The notes under the pieces were generated by a model. It made no database searches. It had not been told where the DNA came from and saw nothing but the letters and a program-made list of their open reading frames with translations. Made by a program: the position numbers and the translations under genes. Of a stretch of DNA of 64,000 bases, positions 1-11,000 are shown in pieces. The DNA lies in assembly GCA_001600095.1 (NCBI GenBank), contig BCIX01000001.1, positions 434,001 through 498,000 of the forward strand, written 5' to 3'. The DNA is from Bullera alba. Its lineage: Eukaryota; Basidiomycota; Tremellomycetes; Tremellales; Bulleraceae. Every line of letters starts with the position of its first letter. The first letter of the stretch is position 1.

Positions 1-19
1 GTCAACTCACTCTGTACAG

Positions 20-819
20 ATGGTCGTAATTCCTCGACAGCATTCGCTCTATCATCGGGCACTATCGGCGCAGCACTGGGAGCCGCTTTGGCCGTGCCTA
101 TACCTGGACCCACGTCCGGACCCTCATTACATGCCGATCACATTCCAGCTATCGCTCTGTCCTATGGTGTAATAAAGCGGCCCGTACCTGCCATCGTCTC
201 ACAGCTGGCGCACGAGGCCTCAGCAGAAGTCTGTGCGCGGTTGTGGGATGATTGGGGATACGAAGACGGCACTGGCAAGAGGATACAGCTGTATACGATA
301 AATGTGCCATTAGAAGAAGAGCCATTGCGGCCTGAAAACCGGAAAGTGTGCTGGACCAGGTTATGGCGAAATGCCTACGGCGCTCTGTTCCAGGCTACCA
401 AGGCGTGAGTGGCAAGCCTAGACGGCATGGTCTTTGTGTGTCCATCACTGACCTCATTTAGCGAAACCACAACACACGACCCTTCTGACAACACCTCGCA
501 GAACAACTCGACAGCAGGTCAATCGACAGCAGCGGTTGCCGGCCCAGGAGCTGTACCCACCTCCGAATCACCAGACACGCCAAAGCAGGACGATGCTGAA
601 TCCCGGCGGTTACGCTTCAAATTCGCACCTACAATGGGTCACCTGCTCACACCTCGGCCGGAAGATGTGCCAGAAGGGACGGATGCCTGGGGTTTTGCCA
701 GAGGCTATATCACAGTAACGCCACTCAAGGCCGAGTTTGCCAGTATCGCCGACAGTGCCCGTGCTTTCGGAAGCGATGAAGAAGGTGCCGGGCCTTGCGC
801 CGGTCGGATGTGGAAGTGA
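20..819 (+). CDS. SurE-like 5'/3'-nucleotidase or acid phosphatase, C-terminal part
   Basis: This is the 3' part of a gene that starts left of the window. Coding begins after a probable splice acceptor (CTCTGTACAG) at 19. The first exon carries the SurE-family segment GRNSSTAFALSSGTIGAAL, followed by IPAIALSYGVIKRP and YTINVPL. Known SurE proteins have the same order around the metal and phosphate site: the GRN-S-T-AF loop, the IALSY strand and the VNVPL strand. An intron with a GTGAGT donor spans 405-461. The second exon has a Ser/Thr/Gln-rich insert and then GTDAWGFARGYITVTPL, which matches the SurE C-terminal strand. The family removes phosphate from nucleotides and other phosphomonoesters. 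Fungal members carry longer linkers, as here. The N-terminal DD metal-binding motif would lie outside the window. Family assignment is firm; the substrate is not known. Confidence 0.78.
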
Positions 820-1017
820 GACTTGGATCAACTATTCACGTCCTTCCCGAGCTCACTATAATCAGGTCGCAATCGCGCTTGTGAACACGACCTATTAAGC
901 TTCGGGCGCCATTTTGCGGGTATCGTCTTTTACATGCTGTTTATCGTCATGATGGAATAGCCATTGGCACAGGTATAGGTCATTATAGTCATTGTCATGA
1001 TGTTGGTATGAAGACGC

Positions 1018-2609
1018 TCAGAAGGCCTTCTTGTGGATGATATCCGGATCCTCCTTGTACTCGTCTGCCGAAACCCACATCTTCTTGAAAGTGCTTAGAC
1101 CGGCTAAGATACTTCCGCCTATCCAGGTAGAGTACTTTCTTTCCGGGGGAGCGTATATCTTCAGCTTGATGTCCTTCAGCGCCAGCTTCTTGACCTCGTG
1201 GAGTAGTCGATCGCCGAAGCCTGTCGAGTTGTCAGCTGGGACGGACATGCCTTGTTGAGGTTTACTGACCTGTACACAGCGTCGATCCTCCTGACAGGAC
1301 AATATTGCTGAACAGCGCCTTCCGCAGATCCATGTCCGTACGGTTGATCGAGTCCACAATGACCTAGTGTGGTGTCAGGCTCTATGCAGTCGGTATATCT
1401 TCTCCCACTCACCTGATGAACACCGGGATACTCCTGTCCTATAAGCTCAGGGTTGAAGAGGATTTCTGGTGCTAAGAATCTCTCCGCTCCGAGCTGATGT
1501 TTATCAGAACATTGGCCTCATTGTAGAGCCACCATGACTCACCTGCATCACCTTTCCGTCAGGTAATCTAAATTCCTCCCATGCTCCGCCATTATCCTTC
1601 TCCTCCTTCGCAGGGTTGAGTGCAAGATAGCACGTCTTCTCCTTTATCGTCCTGACGACCTCTTTCTCGGCTGAGGTATGCAGGTAGTGACCGGACTTGC
1701 GCAGTAGCAGCTGTAGATGATCCGTCACGTCCCTGACATACAGGTCGATCAGCGTTGCTGATTACTGCAGTCGAAGGAAGCCTCACCGTCCAGCGAGATC
1801 TATTCTCTGAATGGCATGAGGCATGGAGAATCCCTCGAACACTGGCACGGCGTGTGTCACACCATCTCCCGAGTCGAGCACAATCCCAGTCGTCCGTCCT
1901 GACGAGTATCTACAAATGGTCAGTAGCGCTCCGAGCTTCCGAGCCAAGCTTATAACCCACAGCGACAAGACAGCTTGGACGCTGGTGAAGAAAGCTGGCA
2001 CGTTGAACGTCTCGAAGAATATCTGAGCAGCAACATCCCTGTTCTGCCGAGGATTCAGAGGAGCTTCCGTCAGGAGAACCGGATGCTTCCCAGGTGTGAG
2101 CACTTTGTACCGTTGTATTTCCGCCTGAATAGCCTCACCTCCTCGCTGAGCGCCTTCAAACCCTCCGCATACACCCATCCCCATATCCTCTCCATGTCAT
2201 CCCAGTCTGTAACGACCCCATGCTCCATTGGGTATTTGATCTTCAGCAGTCCTCTGAATTCTTGCGCTCGCTTGCCGATGAACAAGTTGTCCTGTATTGC
2301 GCCTGCCATGACCCGAGGATGTTTCGGTCGTCCAACACTGCAGACGTAGACATTAGCATCAACATCAGATGTGAGGTCTTGCCGATCTCACAAGGATGGA
2401 ATGAAGCATGATGGCTGTTCTTCCCCTGCGAATCCAGCTTTGATGTTGCCAGATCCCTACAACGGAGTCAGCAGTCAGGCCGAGTATGAAGATGGGGACC
2501 GAACTCGCGTTGTCGATGACTACCGGTTGATTGGTGAGTCTGCTCAGGTCAGTGCAGCTCTGCTGAGCGCTTGCATATCCACTCACACATCATCGTACTC
2601 TGTCGCCAT
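1018..2609 (-). CDS. ARP1: Actin-related protein Arp1 (centractin), dynactin filament subunit
   Basis: The protein starts [18 protein letters not shown], as centractins do. It continues with [101 protein letters not shown] and [19 protein letters not shown], ending IIHKKAF. The HxxR-free actin fold with a NQPVVIDN start and an HRK/HKK-AF end separates Arp1 from conventional actin, which starts EEEVAALVIDNGSG and ends HRKCF. Arp1 forms the short filament of dynactin, the cofactor that links dynein to cargo and is needed for nuclear migration. The gene has many short introns. The second one, 2457-2508, uses a GC donor (GCGAGT) and an AG acceptor, which is required to keep the frame. The start is the ATG complementing 2607-2609. 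Confidence 0.92.
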
Positions 2610-2948
2610 GTCGCTCGCTACTTGTTCTGGGTATAGACGATCACTCTGCGCTGGAATGTCCAACGTACCAGCTTGTGATCCCATTTTGAAACACGGCCGG
2701 CGGCACAGACGCGAGGTGGAGGTGGTCCAGGAGAGATAAGTGGAGGGCTCGATCAAATTAGATAAGGTCGGAGCGAGCACGTGGCGATAATAGCCGGCAC
2801 GGTACAGCTCAACTCGGCTATGCCCTGCCTGCAGGCTGAGCTGGCATCCAAGACCTTGGACAACTTGACAAGACACACCAAGAGCCACAACCCACATCAG
2901 ACTGGACGATACCGTATCTCCCTTTCCAATTTGATTAGCACCAGGACA
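2610..2948. promoter_or_regulatory. Divergent intergenic region ARP1 / small unnamed gene
   Basis: About 340 bases between two divergent start codons. It must contain both promoters and both 5' leaders. I see no TATA box close to either start and no open frame that continues into a neighbour with coding character. Confidence 0.4.
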
Positions 2949-3613
2949 ATGGGATTCAGAGATCACTTCCTCAGCGACGAGAAAGTCCCACCTGTACCAC
3001 CACCCTCGTACCCCGAGACACCGGTCGGTAGCTCATCTGCGCCTCCAGCTCAACCCCGCCCAGGTCAATTCGGCACACCTTTCGCATGTCTGTTACTCTC
3101 TCGCTCTGACAGGATCAGGATCCTCGGATTCCCCGAAAACGTGATACCCGCCATTGACGAGTCGATACAGCGGGTCTGGGTGCCCGGGATCCAGAACAAG
3201 GGTCCCAGTGCTCACCAAGCCTACGAGTGGAAGCTGTCCGGCAGGCCTTGTGAGCTGCACCGCATGTGATGCATACCGTGTCGAGCTGACTGCATCTGAT
3301 AGGGTATGGGAGCGGTGCTGAAGCTGTACCTTCGAGGCGACTCTTGATCCACGTGTTACACGCCCTGGCGGCAGTCGGCTGGCATTTGGCCTTCTCCACC
3401 GACCTCTCCAAGAAGGGTTGGGACAAGGACACGTTGATGTTCAAACCTGGTCCACCAGTCCAGAAGTACTTCTTCGCCATATCTTTCAATGACGGCTTCT
3501 CGAGCGAATTTGGACATCCGACGGATTTTGCTGCCCTTGAGGTAGAACAGGCTACGGGTATGTCAGCTCAGGTATCCTCCCACACTTCATTCCGCTCCAC
3601 AAGCGGGTCTTGA
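2949..3613 (+). CDS. Unnamed conserved protein, copy 1 of a family also found at 12.8-13.2 kb
   Basis: I do not recognise a named family. The protein opens MGFRDHFLSDEKVPPVPPP with a proline-rich tail. It then has the core RIRILGFPENVIPAIDESIQ, VWVPGIQN, YEWKLSGRPWYGSG, SRRLLIHVLHALAAVGWHLA and STDLSKKGWDKDTLMF. An intron with GTGAGC donor lies at about 3250-3302 and joins GRP to WYGSG. The same core order recurs at 12830-13194 (KIRLIDSP, WPLGIQD, KLKGNPWWTSDG, YSRLLGCAVLSAM, GFEMIASVDMS), so these are paralogs. An acceptor-like CTCTGACAG precedes GATCAGGATCC where the second copy also has an acceptor, but using it breaks the frame, so I left that exon continuous. The last codons are uncertain. 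The 3' end overlaps the end of an MFS remnant on the other strand. The likely role is unknown. Confidence 0.6.
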
Positions 3614-4040
3614 GGCTCCGAATGACTCGATGGTAGTGGAAGCATGGATGTGAGGATGAGACGAGATGACGAGCCGCAGGAGTTGCCGAATCCACTCACA
3701 AAGGCAGAGGAGTGCACGCCAGAGAGAGGAAAGCGACCAGTGTCAGAGCCCAATTCGTCCCCAGGTTTTTGAACATCGGTGAGACGAACAGCGGGAATCT
3801 GTTTAGCAAAAGTTGGGCAATTAGCGTCGTAATTCCTCGATTTTGACGATTTGTCGACAACCACTCACCCGACACCGAACAACGATCGCAGGACCGAGTT
3901 CGCAACAAGTACCAACGCTGCGTAGAGCAGATATGCGTCCACTAGGTAGTTGAATATAGAAAGCATACCTGTCGCATAGTTCACGATATTCATGTATACT
4001 CATACTGTACGACGTACGAGAGCACCATGCTTCCAAAGAC
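3568..4040 (-). pseudogene. MFS transporter, 3' remnant only
   Basis: Minus-strand exons read NYLVDAYLLYAASVLVANS, then SVLRSLFGVG, then after an intron FPLFVSPMFKNLGTNWALT and LVAFLSLACTPLPL. This is the last two membrane helices and the loop between them of a drug:proton antiporter (DHA1-type) major facilitator. Family members read almost identically here (YL-YAAS-LAAN, R-FG, FPLF-PMF-LG-WA, LPF). Splice sites still look usable and a stop occurs at 3568, so the decay is recent or the piece is still transcribed. The ten upstream helices, about 400 residues, are absent. Immediately upstream, at 4049, the recombinase gene ends instead. Nothing resembling the missing half was seen elsewhere in the window. 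The break at about 4030-4049 looks like an insertion or deletion scar. Confidence 0.6.
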
Positions 4041-4048
4041 CTGGCAGG

Positions 4049-6199
4049 TCAGTCGTCGTTCTCTGCCGATTGCCGCTCCACATCCTCATCGCTATCCTCA
4101 TCACTACTCTCGTCCTCACCCCCATGTATATCCCCATGTTCTTTCTCGTCCTCGTCCTCGTCCTCTTCCTCGTCCTCGTCCTCATCGGCATCGCCTCCCA
4201 GTGCGTCCGTCGATTCCGCCATGTTCTCTCCAGCCTCGACCTTGACGGGGCGAGACCTCTTCAACCTTCCCTTTTTGCTAATCGCCCGACTTGCCAAAAG
4301 TTGAATGACACTCTCCACGAGCTGTCTGGCGTCGGTACAGTTTGCCAATACATCCGCCAGTGGTAGAGGTGGAACTTCATCTTCCGAGGGTGGAGTGTTG
4401 GATCCCTCAATACTCGATAAACTACTCTGTTGACCATCAGTCTTTAGTCTGATTTTGAACTCACCACTTCGTTGGATGGCCCCTTGAAAGACGGAGTGGC
4501 GGACCGGTCTGTAGCAAAAAAGGCTTTGCGTAGCTGATCTAGCTTGTCCGCCTCGGCAGCCCTTCTGCTGTAAATCAGATGATTCTTGGCCGAGGTGAGC
4601 TCTTTCTCCAGTTTTGGATCATGGCCTCCGATGGCAGACATCTCCGCCTCGATCTCCGAACAATCCGCCATGGCGTCTTGAACTACATTCGTCAGGTTCG
4701 TAGCTCAATGACTGACTCACCTCGTTTCGATTCATGGGCCTCTGCTTTCTGATGCGCAGTGAGACTGCTCGGTACCCGTTTGTCCGGAATAGCGTTTGCC
4801 GTCAAAGCCTTCAACCTCAGGCTCTGATTCTCCTTGACACCAGCCAACTGCATAGGAATCTCGAACAGTCTAACGGTCAGCAAGAAAGCCAGTGAGACAG
4901 TATACGCACAAGTGATTCCCCATGTAAGACTTGGTGGATTTACTCTTCAGCATGTGAGTGAGTTGATTTTGAATCGCCTCCATGGACACTAGAGACGTAT
5001 TAGCGCGGTAACCGAAAGACGGGTCTCTGAGCTCACGTTCGGCCGCCTCCATTGCTTGAGCGCCCATGTGGCGAAAAGTATTGGCGCCCACGAGTCTCTC
5101 AAATCCACATAGTATGGACAGCTTTTGCAGCTTCAAGCTCATCCAGTGTGTTCTCATAGGCGACCCGTTCGTGAGCCGAAATACAAGAGTGTCTTGCCTG
5201 TGCGAAAGTCAGTGGGCTGCTCGAAAGTCAATGGGCTGCTCACCATCGCGGGTTGATCCAAATTTGCCTAACTTTCTCGCCACGCTTGATGAATCTTGGG
5301 TCGAACACATTTTTTAGCTCCTCGTCCGTCATCCCCCCGTCCATTCGCAGCTTCATCAAGACCAGTATCTGAGCGGAACACCTTGGGTGGGGGGTTGATA
5401 CTAAGGGGAAGCTTTTCCCTCGAGTAGTCGCTGTTTTGCCCCACTTTGGGGTATAGTAGCCAATGATGTGATTTGGCGCCCCTGGAGTAGCGTTCCTCAA
5501 CGCATAAAGGTCAAAATAACCATACCTAGCCCCCATGCGCTTCGCCGTCTCCCCACCATCGGCCAATATGGATCCAGGTCGGAGACCAGTCTGCGAGGCG
5601 AGAGCGATGAATATCATAATGGCAAGTCGATAGACGAATACGACGAGTGTGAAGGCTGGCGACATGACTTGCTCCTGGAGCGCTGCCAGTGAGTCCCTGC
5701 TCAATTGAGCTTTTTGGTATAAGGGATCCGGAAGGCTCTGTTCGGACACTAGGTGAGTGCACCAGTCCGAGGAGGGTTGGCGGTCTGTACTCGACACGAT
5801 CTCTCCGCTGAGTCGATGATATGCTGTGGTGAATTTGGCCAAAAATTCGCCAGGCGCCGATGACAGGGGCTTTGATCCACGCGATCTGGCATTGCCGAAC
5901 CAGAATGTGAGGAAGGGTTGCATGATCTCTGGGGGGGGGAACCCAGAACCTCGAGCGATCCAACACTTGAGCGAAGAGACAGGTACTCCTTGGTGAACTA
6001 CATTTCGAGGCGCTCCAACGAACTCGTCGAAGGTTCTCACTGCGAAATCGTGGGCTGCCTGAGTGCCGGGGGCGAGGGGCTTGAACCGTTTGGCTGGAGG
6101 CTCACTGATTGACTGAGATTGCACTTCTTCGAGGGATACACGTGGCTTGTCCTGTCGGCGTTTGGATTTGGTGCCAGGGGAGAGGAGAGATTTGGGCAT
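4049..6199 (-). CDS. Tyrosine recombinase A, DUF3435/crypton-like, short form
   Basis: Five exons (6199-5244, 5197-4910, 4869-4721, 4682-4465, 4426-4049) join in frame to 663 codons including the stop, giving 662 residues without internal stops. The start MPKSLLSPGTKSKRR is basic. The catalytic half has FIALASQTGLRPGSIL, where Arg207 fits the first active-site arginine of tyrosine recombinases. It has FDPRFIKRGE and LVFRLTNGSPM, and then GANTFRHMGAQAM, where Arg361 fits the second arginine and Asn358 sits where HxxR usually has His. KSKSTKSYMGNH follows, with Tyr410 in the place of the nucleophile. The C-terminal third is a coiled, charged region ending in an Asp/Glu tract (4049-4240). The layout matches recombinase B. 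Family placement in DUF3435 versus cryptons is inference. The frame is intact, so it may be functional despite the Asn substitution. Confidence 0.68.
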
Positions 6200-8092
6200 G
6201 ATTCGAGCTGGCCTCTGGGTGACGATTAGCAATCAAGTCCTGGCAAGGGCTTCTAAAGCTTTCCACTCACTATGGCTCGGCTCCCTGTGATCGGTTCCTT
6301 GTCAACTCTAGCAGCCCAAATCGATGCATCTGATCTCGGCCAGCTGCTGAACTGTAGCCTTGTGCGAGACTGCCAATCCACCCGAGTTCTTGAGGCCAGC
6401 TTGGTGTGTGCGAGCGAATGGAGATCGCAGAGCTAGACAGGCAGAGGCGGTGAGCTGGTTGTAGGTGCTCTGAGTGTCCGGGTTCAGAGCCAGGTTGGGA
6501 GGAAGGAATGGCGAGAAGGAGGAAGGTTGGCGAGCTGTGAACATCACAGAGTGGACAACCTCCACATGTGAATTTGATTCCGCTAATCTGTCCAACACCC
6601 ATCCTACATTTTGCCAACGGTCTACTCATGCGCCCGTAGCAAGTCGTAGCAGCAGTCCGCTTCCTAGGCTGTCCTAGCCCATCGTCTCCTCCCACAGGGC
6701 CACTACTCGCCGGTCCCCCTTGAGCCATGGGCATTTGCGTGGTAGCATGTTGCCGTACTGTCGCTTTTTTTGCGAGCCAGAGTTGGCGAAAAAGTGATGT
6801 ATGTGATAGTCTGCGTCGGAGCTGTGTCACAGAGGGATTGCGCCTATCCGGTCCATGTGTTTGATCCCTGTCGTTGCTGCCATACTCTGATGTCGAAGAG
6901 TACCTTGGAACGTGAATCACCATTGGCGGAGGCCCAATGTGTGTGGGGAACGTCGATTCGCTGGTCTGCGTTTTGGGCCCGTTGTAGACTTCAACACGTG
7001 ATCGGGCTAAGTATGATGACCTTCGGGCCGTGCTCAGTGCTCACTAGTCACTCGACACTCCACACATCGCCGACGTAACACCTAGCTAAGCGCCGGAGAG
7101 CCAACTCAGCCAAGGCCGACTCAGACGCAGCGTAATGTAGTCTCGTCACCACCTCCAGGCCATCCTGGGGAAGATCTGGTGACGAGACTAGCGTAGGGTG
7201 ACCGCCGAATCCACTCGCCAAACAGCTCGCCGTCAGCGGAGTAAGTCAACCTTTGTCGTCCATAACAAGACCGCCTCGACTGACTGTACTCGTCCTCAGC
7301 TCGGTCACCGCTACCCCCATGACCCTCATCAAACTCATCCGAAGCGCACGACTACTCGGACCGAAGCCTGACACTGTACTTGGGATATGGCGAGTGATGC
7401 CTTTTACACGATTACATCCTCAACTCGCCAGCAAAAAATCGGTTCGCTGGACAAAAAGAGTCAGCTAATCCAGCTCTACAGATACGTCTATAAAACCGGT
7501 GAGTGTTGAAAATTCGACTAGTACCTTGACATTCCGCCGATGCTGAGTTACGGACTCTTATCATCCGGCTCGCCGCTCGAGTCCTGTACTGTACTGCAAG
7601 GGTGGGATCTATTCGCACCTAAGAGAAATGATGGCAAGCTTGGATGCGCAACGAGTCAAAGCCCATGGATGGAATGAGCAGGCGTGGCCCGATGGTATGG
7701 AAGAAGAAAGCTGATCCGGAGGGAGAAAGGTTGGGAGTCGGCCGAGGTGGTGAGGAGAGATACAAAGAATCACAGTGATCACTCACATTCGCTTATGCAG
7801 ATGGCATCTCCCAGAACATATGTAGACAGATGTACAGATACCCCCCGACTCCAGCCGACTTCCGACTGGCCCGACATCAGAGCGTCGGCAGGAACCGTGT
7901 TCTCGAACACCACGAACATCAGATTCTGGCACAACTCCATTGTCATTTGCTGAATGTCGATTCGTCCTGCTCACGACATGGATCTCGTGTATGCATATGT
8001 GTGTCGTTCGATACTGAAATGCCGAGTATAGCTACAATGTATCAAGGAGGCCCAGAAAATCTAAATGTACAATCGAATCACCATGCCGAGTC
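6200..8092. other. Non-coding spacer between the two recombinase genes
   Basis: About 1.9 kb between the start of recombinase A and the stop of recombinase B. Several open frames exist on both strands but none shows a known motif, typical splice pattern or sustained coding character. The region may be promoter and 5' leader of recombinase A at the left, element ends in the middle, and 3' trailer of recombinase B at the right. The one clear structure is the inverted repeat at 7138-7190. Confidence 0.5.
7138..7190. repeat. Perfect 14-bp inverted repeat with a nested second stem
   Basis: The left arm TAGTCTCGTCACCA (7138-7151) is the exact reverse complement of the right arm (7177-7190), with a 25-base loop. 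Inside the loop, CCAGG (7155-7159) and CCTGG (7164-7168) form a second 5-bp stem around CCAT. The arms stop pairing sharply at both ends. It lies in non-coding DNA between two recombinase genes. Possible roles are a recombinase binding or crossover site, an element end, or a structured transcript. It is not followed by a T-run, so a simple terminator is unlikely. Confidence 0.75.
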
Positions 8093-11000
8093 TTACTCGT
8101 CTTCATCCAAGTTGTCCTCTCTCTCCACCCGCTTGCGTTTGCCCTTGATGTCGCTCGTGGAACCCTCGACCACCTCCTTCTCCTTGCCCTTAGCAGTGTT
8201 CTTCGCCTCCTTTTCCTCCTCGCGCCTCTCACGCTTAGCGTCAACATGACCTACGGCATCGGCGATCATGCTCTCCTCGTCAGGCCAGGTTAGCTGCACT
8301 AAGTGACGGCTTTCCTGTGCGCCCCTCTGCTTTACTGTGCCCTTGAACACGTAGTTGTGTGCCGCGACAAGATGTTGGACCAGTTCGAGGATGGTCTCAC
8401 AAGTTCGCTCCCTCTTCAAACAGCTCTCATCCAAGCACTTGAAGACGCCATCGTCAAAGAAGGGACTGTGCCTCGTTGGGAGGCAATGGTTCTCGAACTC
8501 GATCTTGGCTTTGTAAAGGTCTCGGATCAGTGCAAACATGCACACTTGGCGATGCAGTCGTAGATGTATCCTCATCATGTTGTGAGGAGCAATGCGCTTC
8601 GACCAAGGTAGGTGATGGTTGGTTGCGCAGATGATGCAAATGGACTCGGAAATGAGGACCTCGCCAGCCTGGATACCGTCGTATCTCGAGTCGATAGCGC
8701 CGTTGTCGAATTGGTCCTCCAGGAGAACACCAGGGGGTATGACGACATCGGGGCGAATTGCGTAACCATTTGCAAGTCGACCAGGTTGTAGGATCCGTTC
8801 ATGGTACACCGTTTCGGCGAACGTCTCTACCTCAGCAGGGTCCGGGTGGTACTGGCCGTCATGCGTGTAATACACAGCGGGAGGAAACGTGACATTTTCC
8901 ATGGTCATCTGAGGAGTGGGTTGTTCCTCGATCGACTTTTGTACCTCTTTTGACGGAAGGCTCATCGGCAGGTACGTTTGATGCTTGACGAGGATGTGCT
9001 TGTTTGCCTGCTCAGCCGTGTAAAGCACCGCGCCGTCCTGACACACTCCGCAAGTCGGATAGTCGACAAGTTCGGCCTTTGGGCTGAACAATTTCGATAG
9101 ACTGTTGGGGTAGAATTTACACCACTCATAGGGTTTCGGCTTAATCGAACGTCTAGCTCCGCGTCGAGACCCGATCACTTGCTCTTTGCCAGTGATCGGA
9201 TGTGCGGTGAAGGTTGAGTTTGGTGAATACCTGTCGACTAGCACCTGCTTGATCCCCTCTGACGCGGCGTCGGCGAAGCAAGAGTTCACATGGCTGACCA
9301 TGGCCCTGTCCCTTAATTGCTTGACACTGCCCGCCGGGATGATCGAGTCGAATGACACCAAGCAGCAGGGACAATTGCCGTTGATCGGTGCATGCCCGGG
9401 GCGAAACCCATAGACCGCAAACGGGTCGTTTGGTAGCGAGGTAAAGGCATTGAACAAGTCGACCTTGGTGTGCTTTTCCGGGTTGAAGACCATGTTCGAT
9501 AGTCGGTCCAATCTCCAGTTGCTGTTCCCAATAACCTGTTGCAAATCTTCTCCGGCTTGCAGGTCTGGCACATCGTCTACTTGCTCTTTCGAGGTCGATC
9601 TGGAGGGTCCTGCAGTCGGCGGTGCTCCGAGCTGAGGATCAAGGCTGGTCGAGTCGAAAGCTGGACCTGTAGCCGAGGCGAATGTCGTCTCCTCGGCGAT
9701 TCCGCCGTCGTTTAGACCGGTATCCATGCACTCCCATCCATTGGGTAGATGGTTCAACTCCTCGTCATCAATCCCAATCATAGCGTTTGTCATTTGCTCT
9801 TGTGTGAGGAATCCACAGTCGAAAGAGTTGTTCAGGGCTTGAGGACGCGATGAGAGATCGTTTTGTGTGTAAAACTAGAGGTCAGCAGGTTGCTCAGAGG
9901 GACTCAAACTCACCTGCTCCAGCGCGAGCACTTCGTAGTCGATCGCGTCTCCAGGCAGATCCTCGCTCTCGTCCTCCTTTTCCGATTCATGGAGCCACTG
10001 CTCATCGTCGGGGTCAATCTCCGTGAGGTCAAAGTGAACCGTCGGCTCCGGTACCTCTGACAGTGCGTTTCCTGCTTGCGCTTTCGACTCTTCTACTAAA
10101 CGTTGACGGTAGTATGCTTCATATTGTCGAAAGATCAAGCGGAAGCGATTGTACGCGGCTCCAACTGCCCTGATCTGCGGTGGGGGTAGTTGAGCGACCT
10201 TGTCCACCTTGTACTGGTCTTTTAAACGAGTGGTGAGATCCTCCACGTTGTCCACTGCCTGAGCGACTGAAAATGTCAGCCTCTGATCAGACTTTTGCGC
10301 ACTCACCTGATGGCTTCTCAAAAATTTCTCTATAGTGGGATGCGTTGAGGGTTTCGTTCAGCGGGATGAACTTGATGATATCGGGGTGTAGCTGAAGTGT
10401 ATCTTGAAACGTTCCAGTTTCGCCGTGGATGATCCCAGACAGGTCCGAGGTGCTGCAATGATGTTAGCTCGTATACGGAGGCTCTCAGCAGCCTGAGGAC
10501 TCACAGCAGATTACTAATATACACTTGATGCGTGGTAGAACCCCAGGCGTGAAGGAGCTGCCTGCCAATCTCCTGAAACCCTACACCTGCTTCATGTTAA
10601 CCGCAGACGCCTCTTGTAACGATGCTGCCACTCACCTGACATCTTCAGTGCCAAATGCACGCTTCTCCTGATGACGTGCGCGGTGACCGTTCTCGCTAGT
10701 CCCATTTTCTGGCAGACTCTGCCCATTGCATCGCGGAACTGCTTGACGGTCCATGCCCGCTTGTCTGGGAGGAGTTCGGTCCTTTGTTTGACGAATACAG
10801 GCTCCTGCTTCTGGTTGAACGAGAGGTGGAGTACGGCCTGATCGATGCTGTGAAAAATACCTGGATCGTACATTTGTTCGATCGTCCAGTCCGTGGGGAG
10901 CGCACCGGCCCCGTGGGCGAGGATGAGGATGTACAGCAGGGCATCGTTCCAGTGCTCAGTCGTTTGGGTAATGACGGCCTCGGTGTTCCGGGCGTTGGCA

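Noticed and set aside
3061..3110. Possible intron GTCAAT...CTGACAG in the unnamed gene at 2.9 kb
   Set aside because: Removal shifts the frame and destroys the conserved RIRILGFPEN block, so I kept the exon continuous.
4049..4240. CTCGTC repeat run read as a simple non-coding microsatellite
   Set aside because: On the minus strand it continues the recombinase A frame as an Asp/Glu tract to a stop, so it is better explained as coding.
6270..6923. Long minus-strand open frame upstream of recombinase A
   Set aside because: No motif, no family resemblance, unusual Arg/Ser/His composition; looks like a chance frame.
7253..7468. Plus-strand open frame near the inverted repeat
   Set aside because: Starts on a non-ATG codon and shows no exon continuation or known motif.
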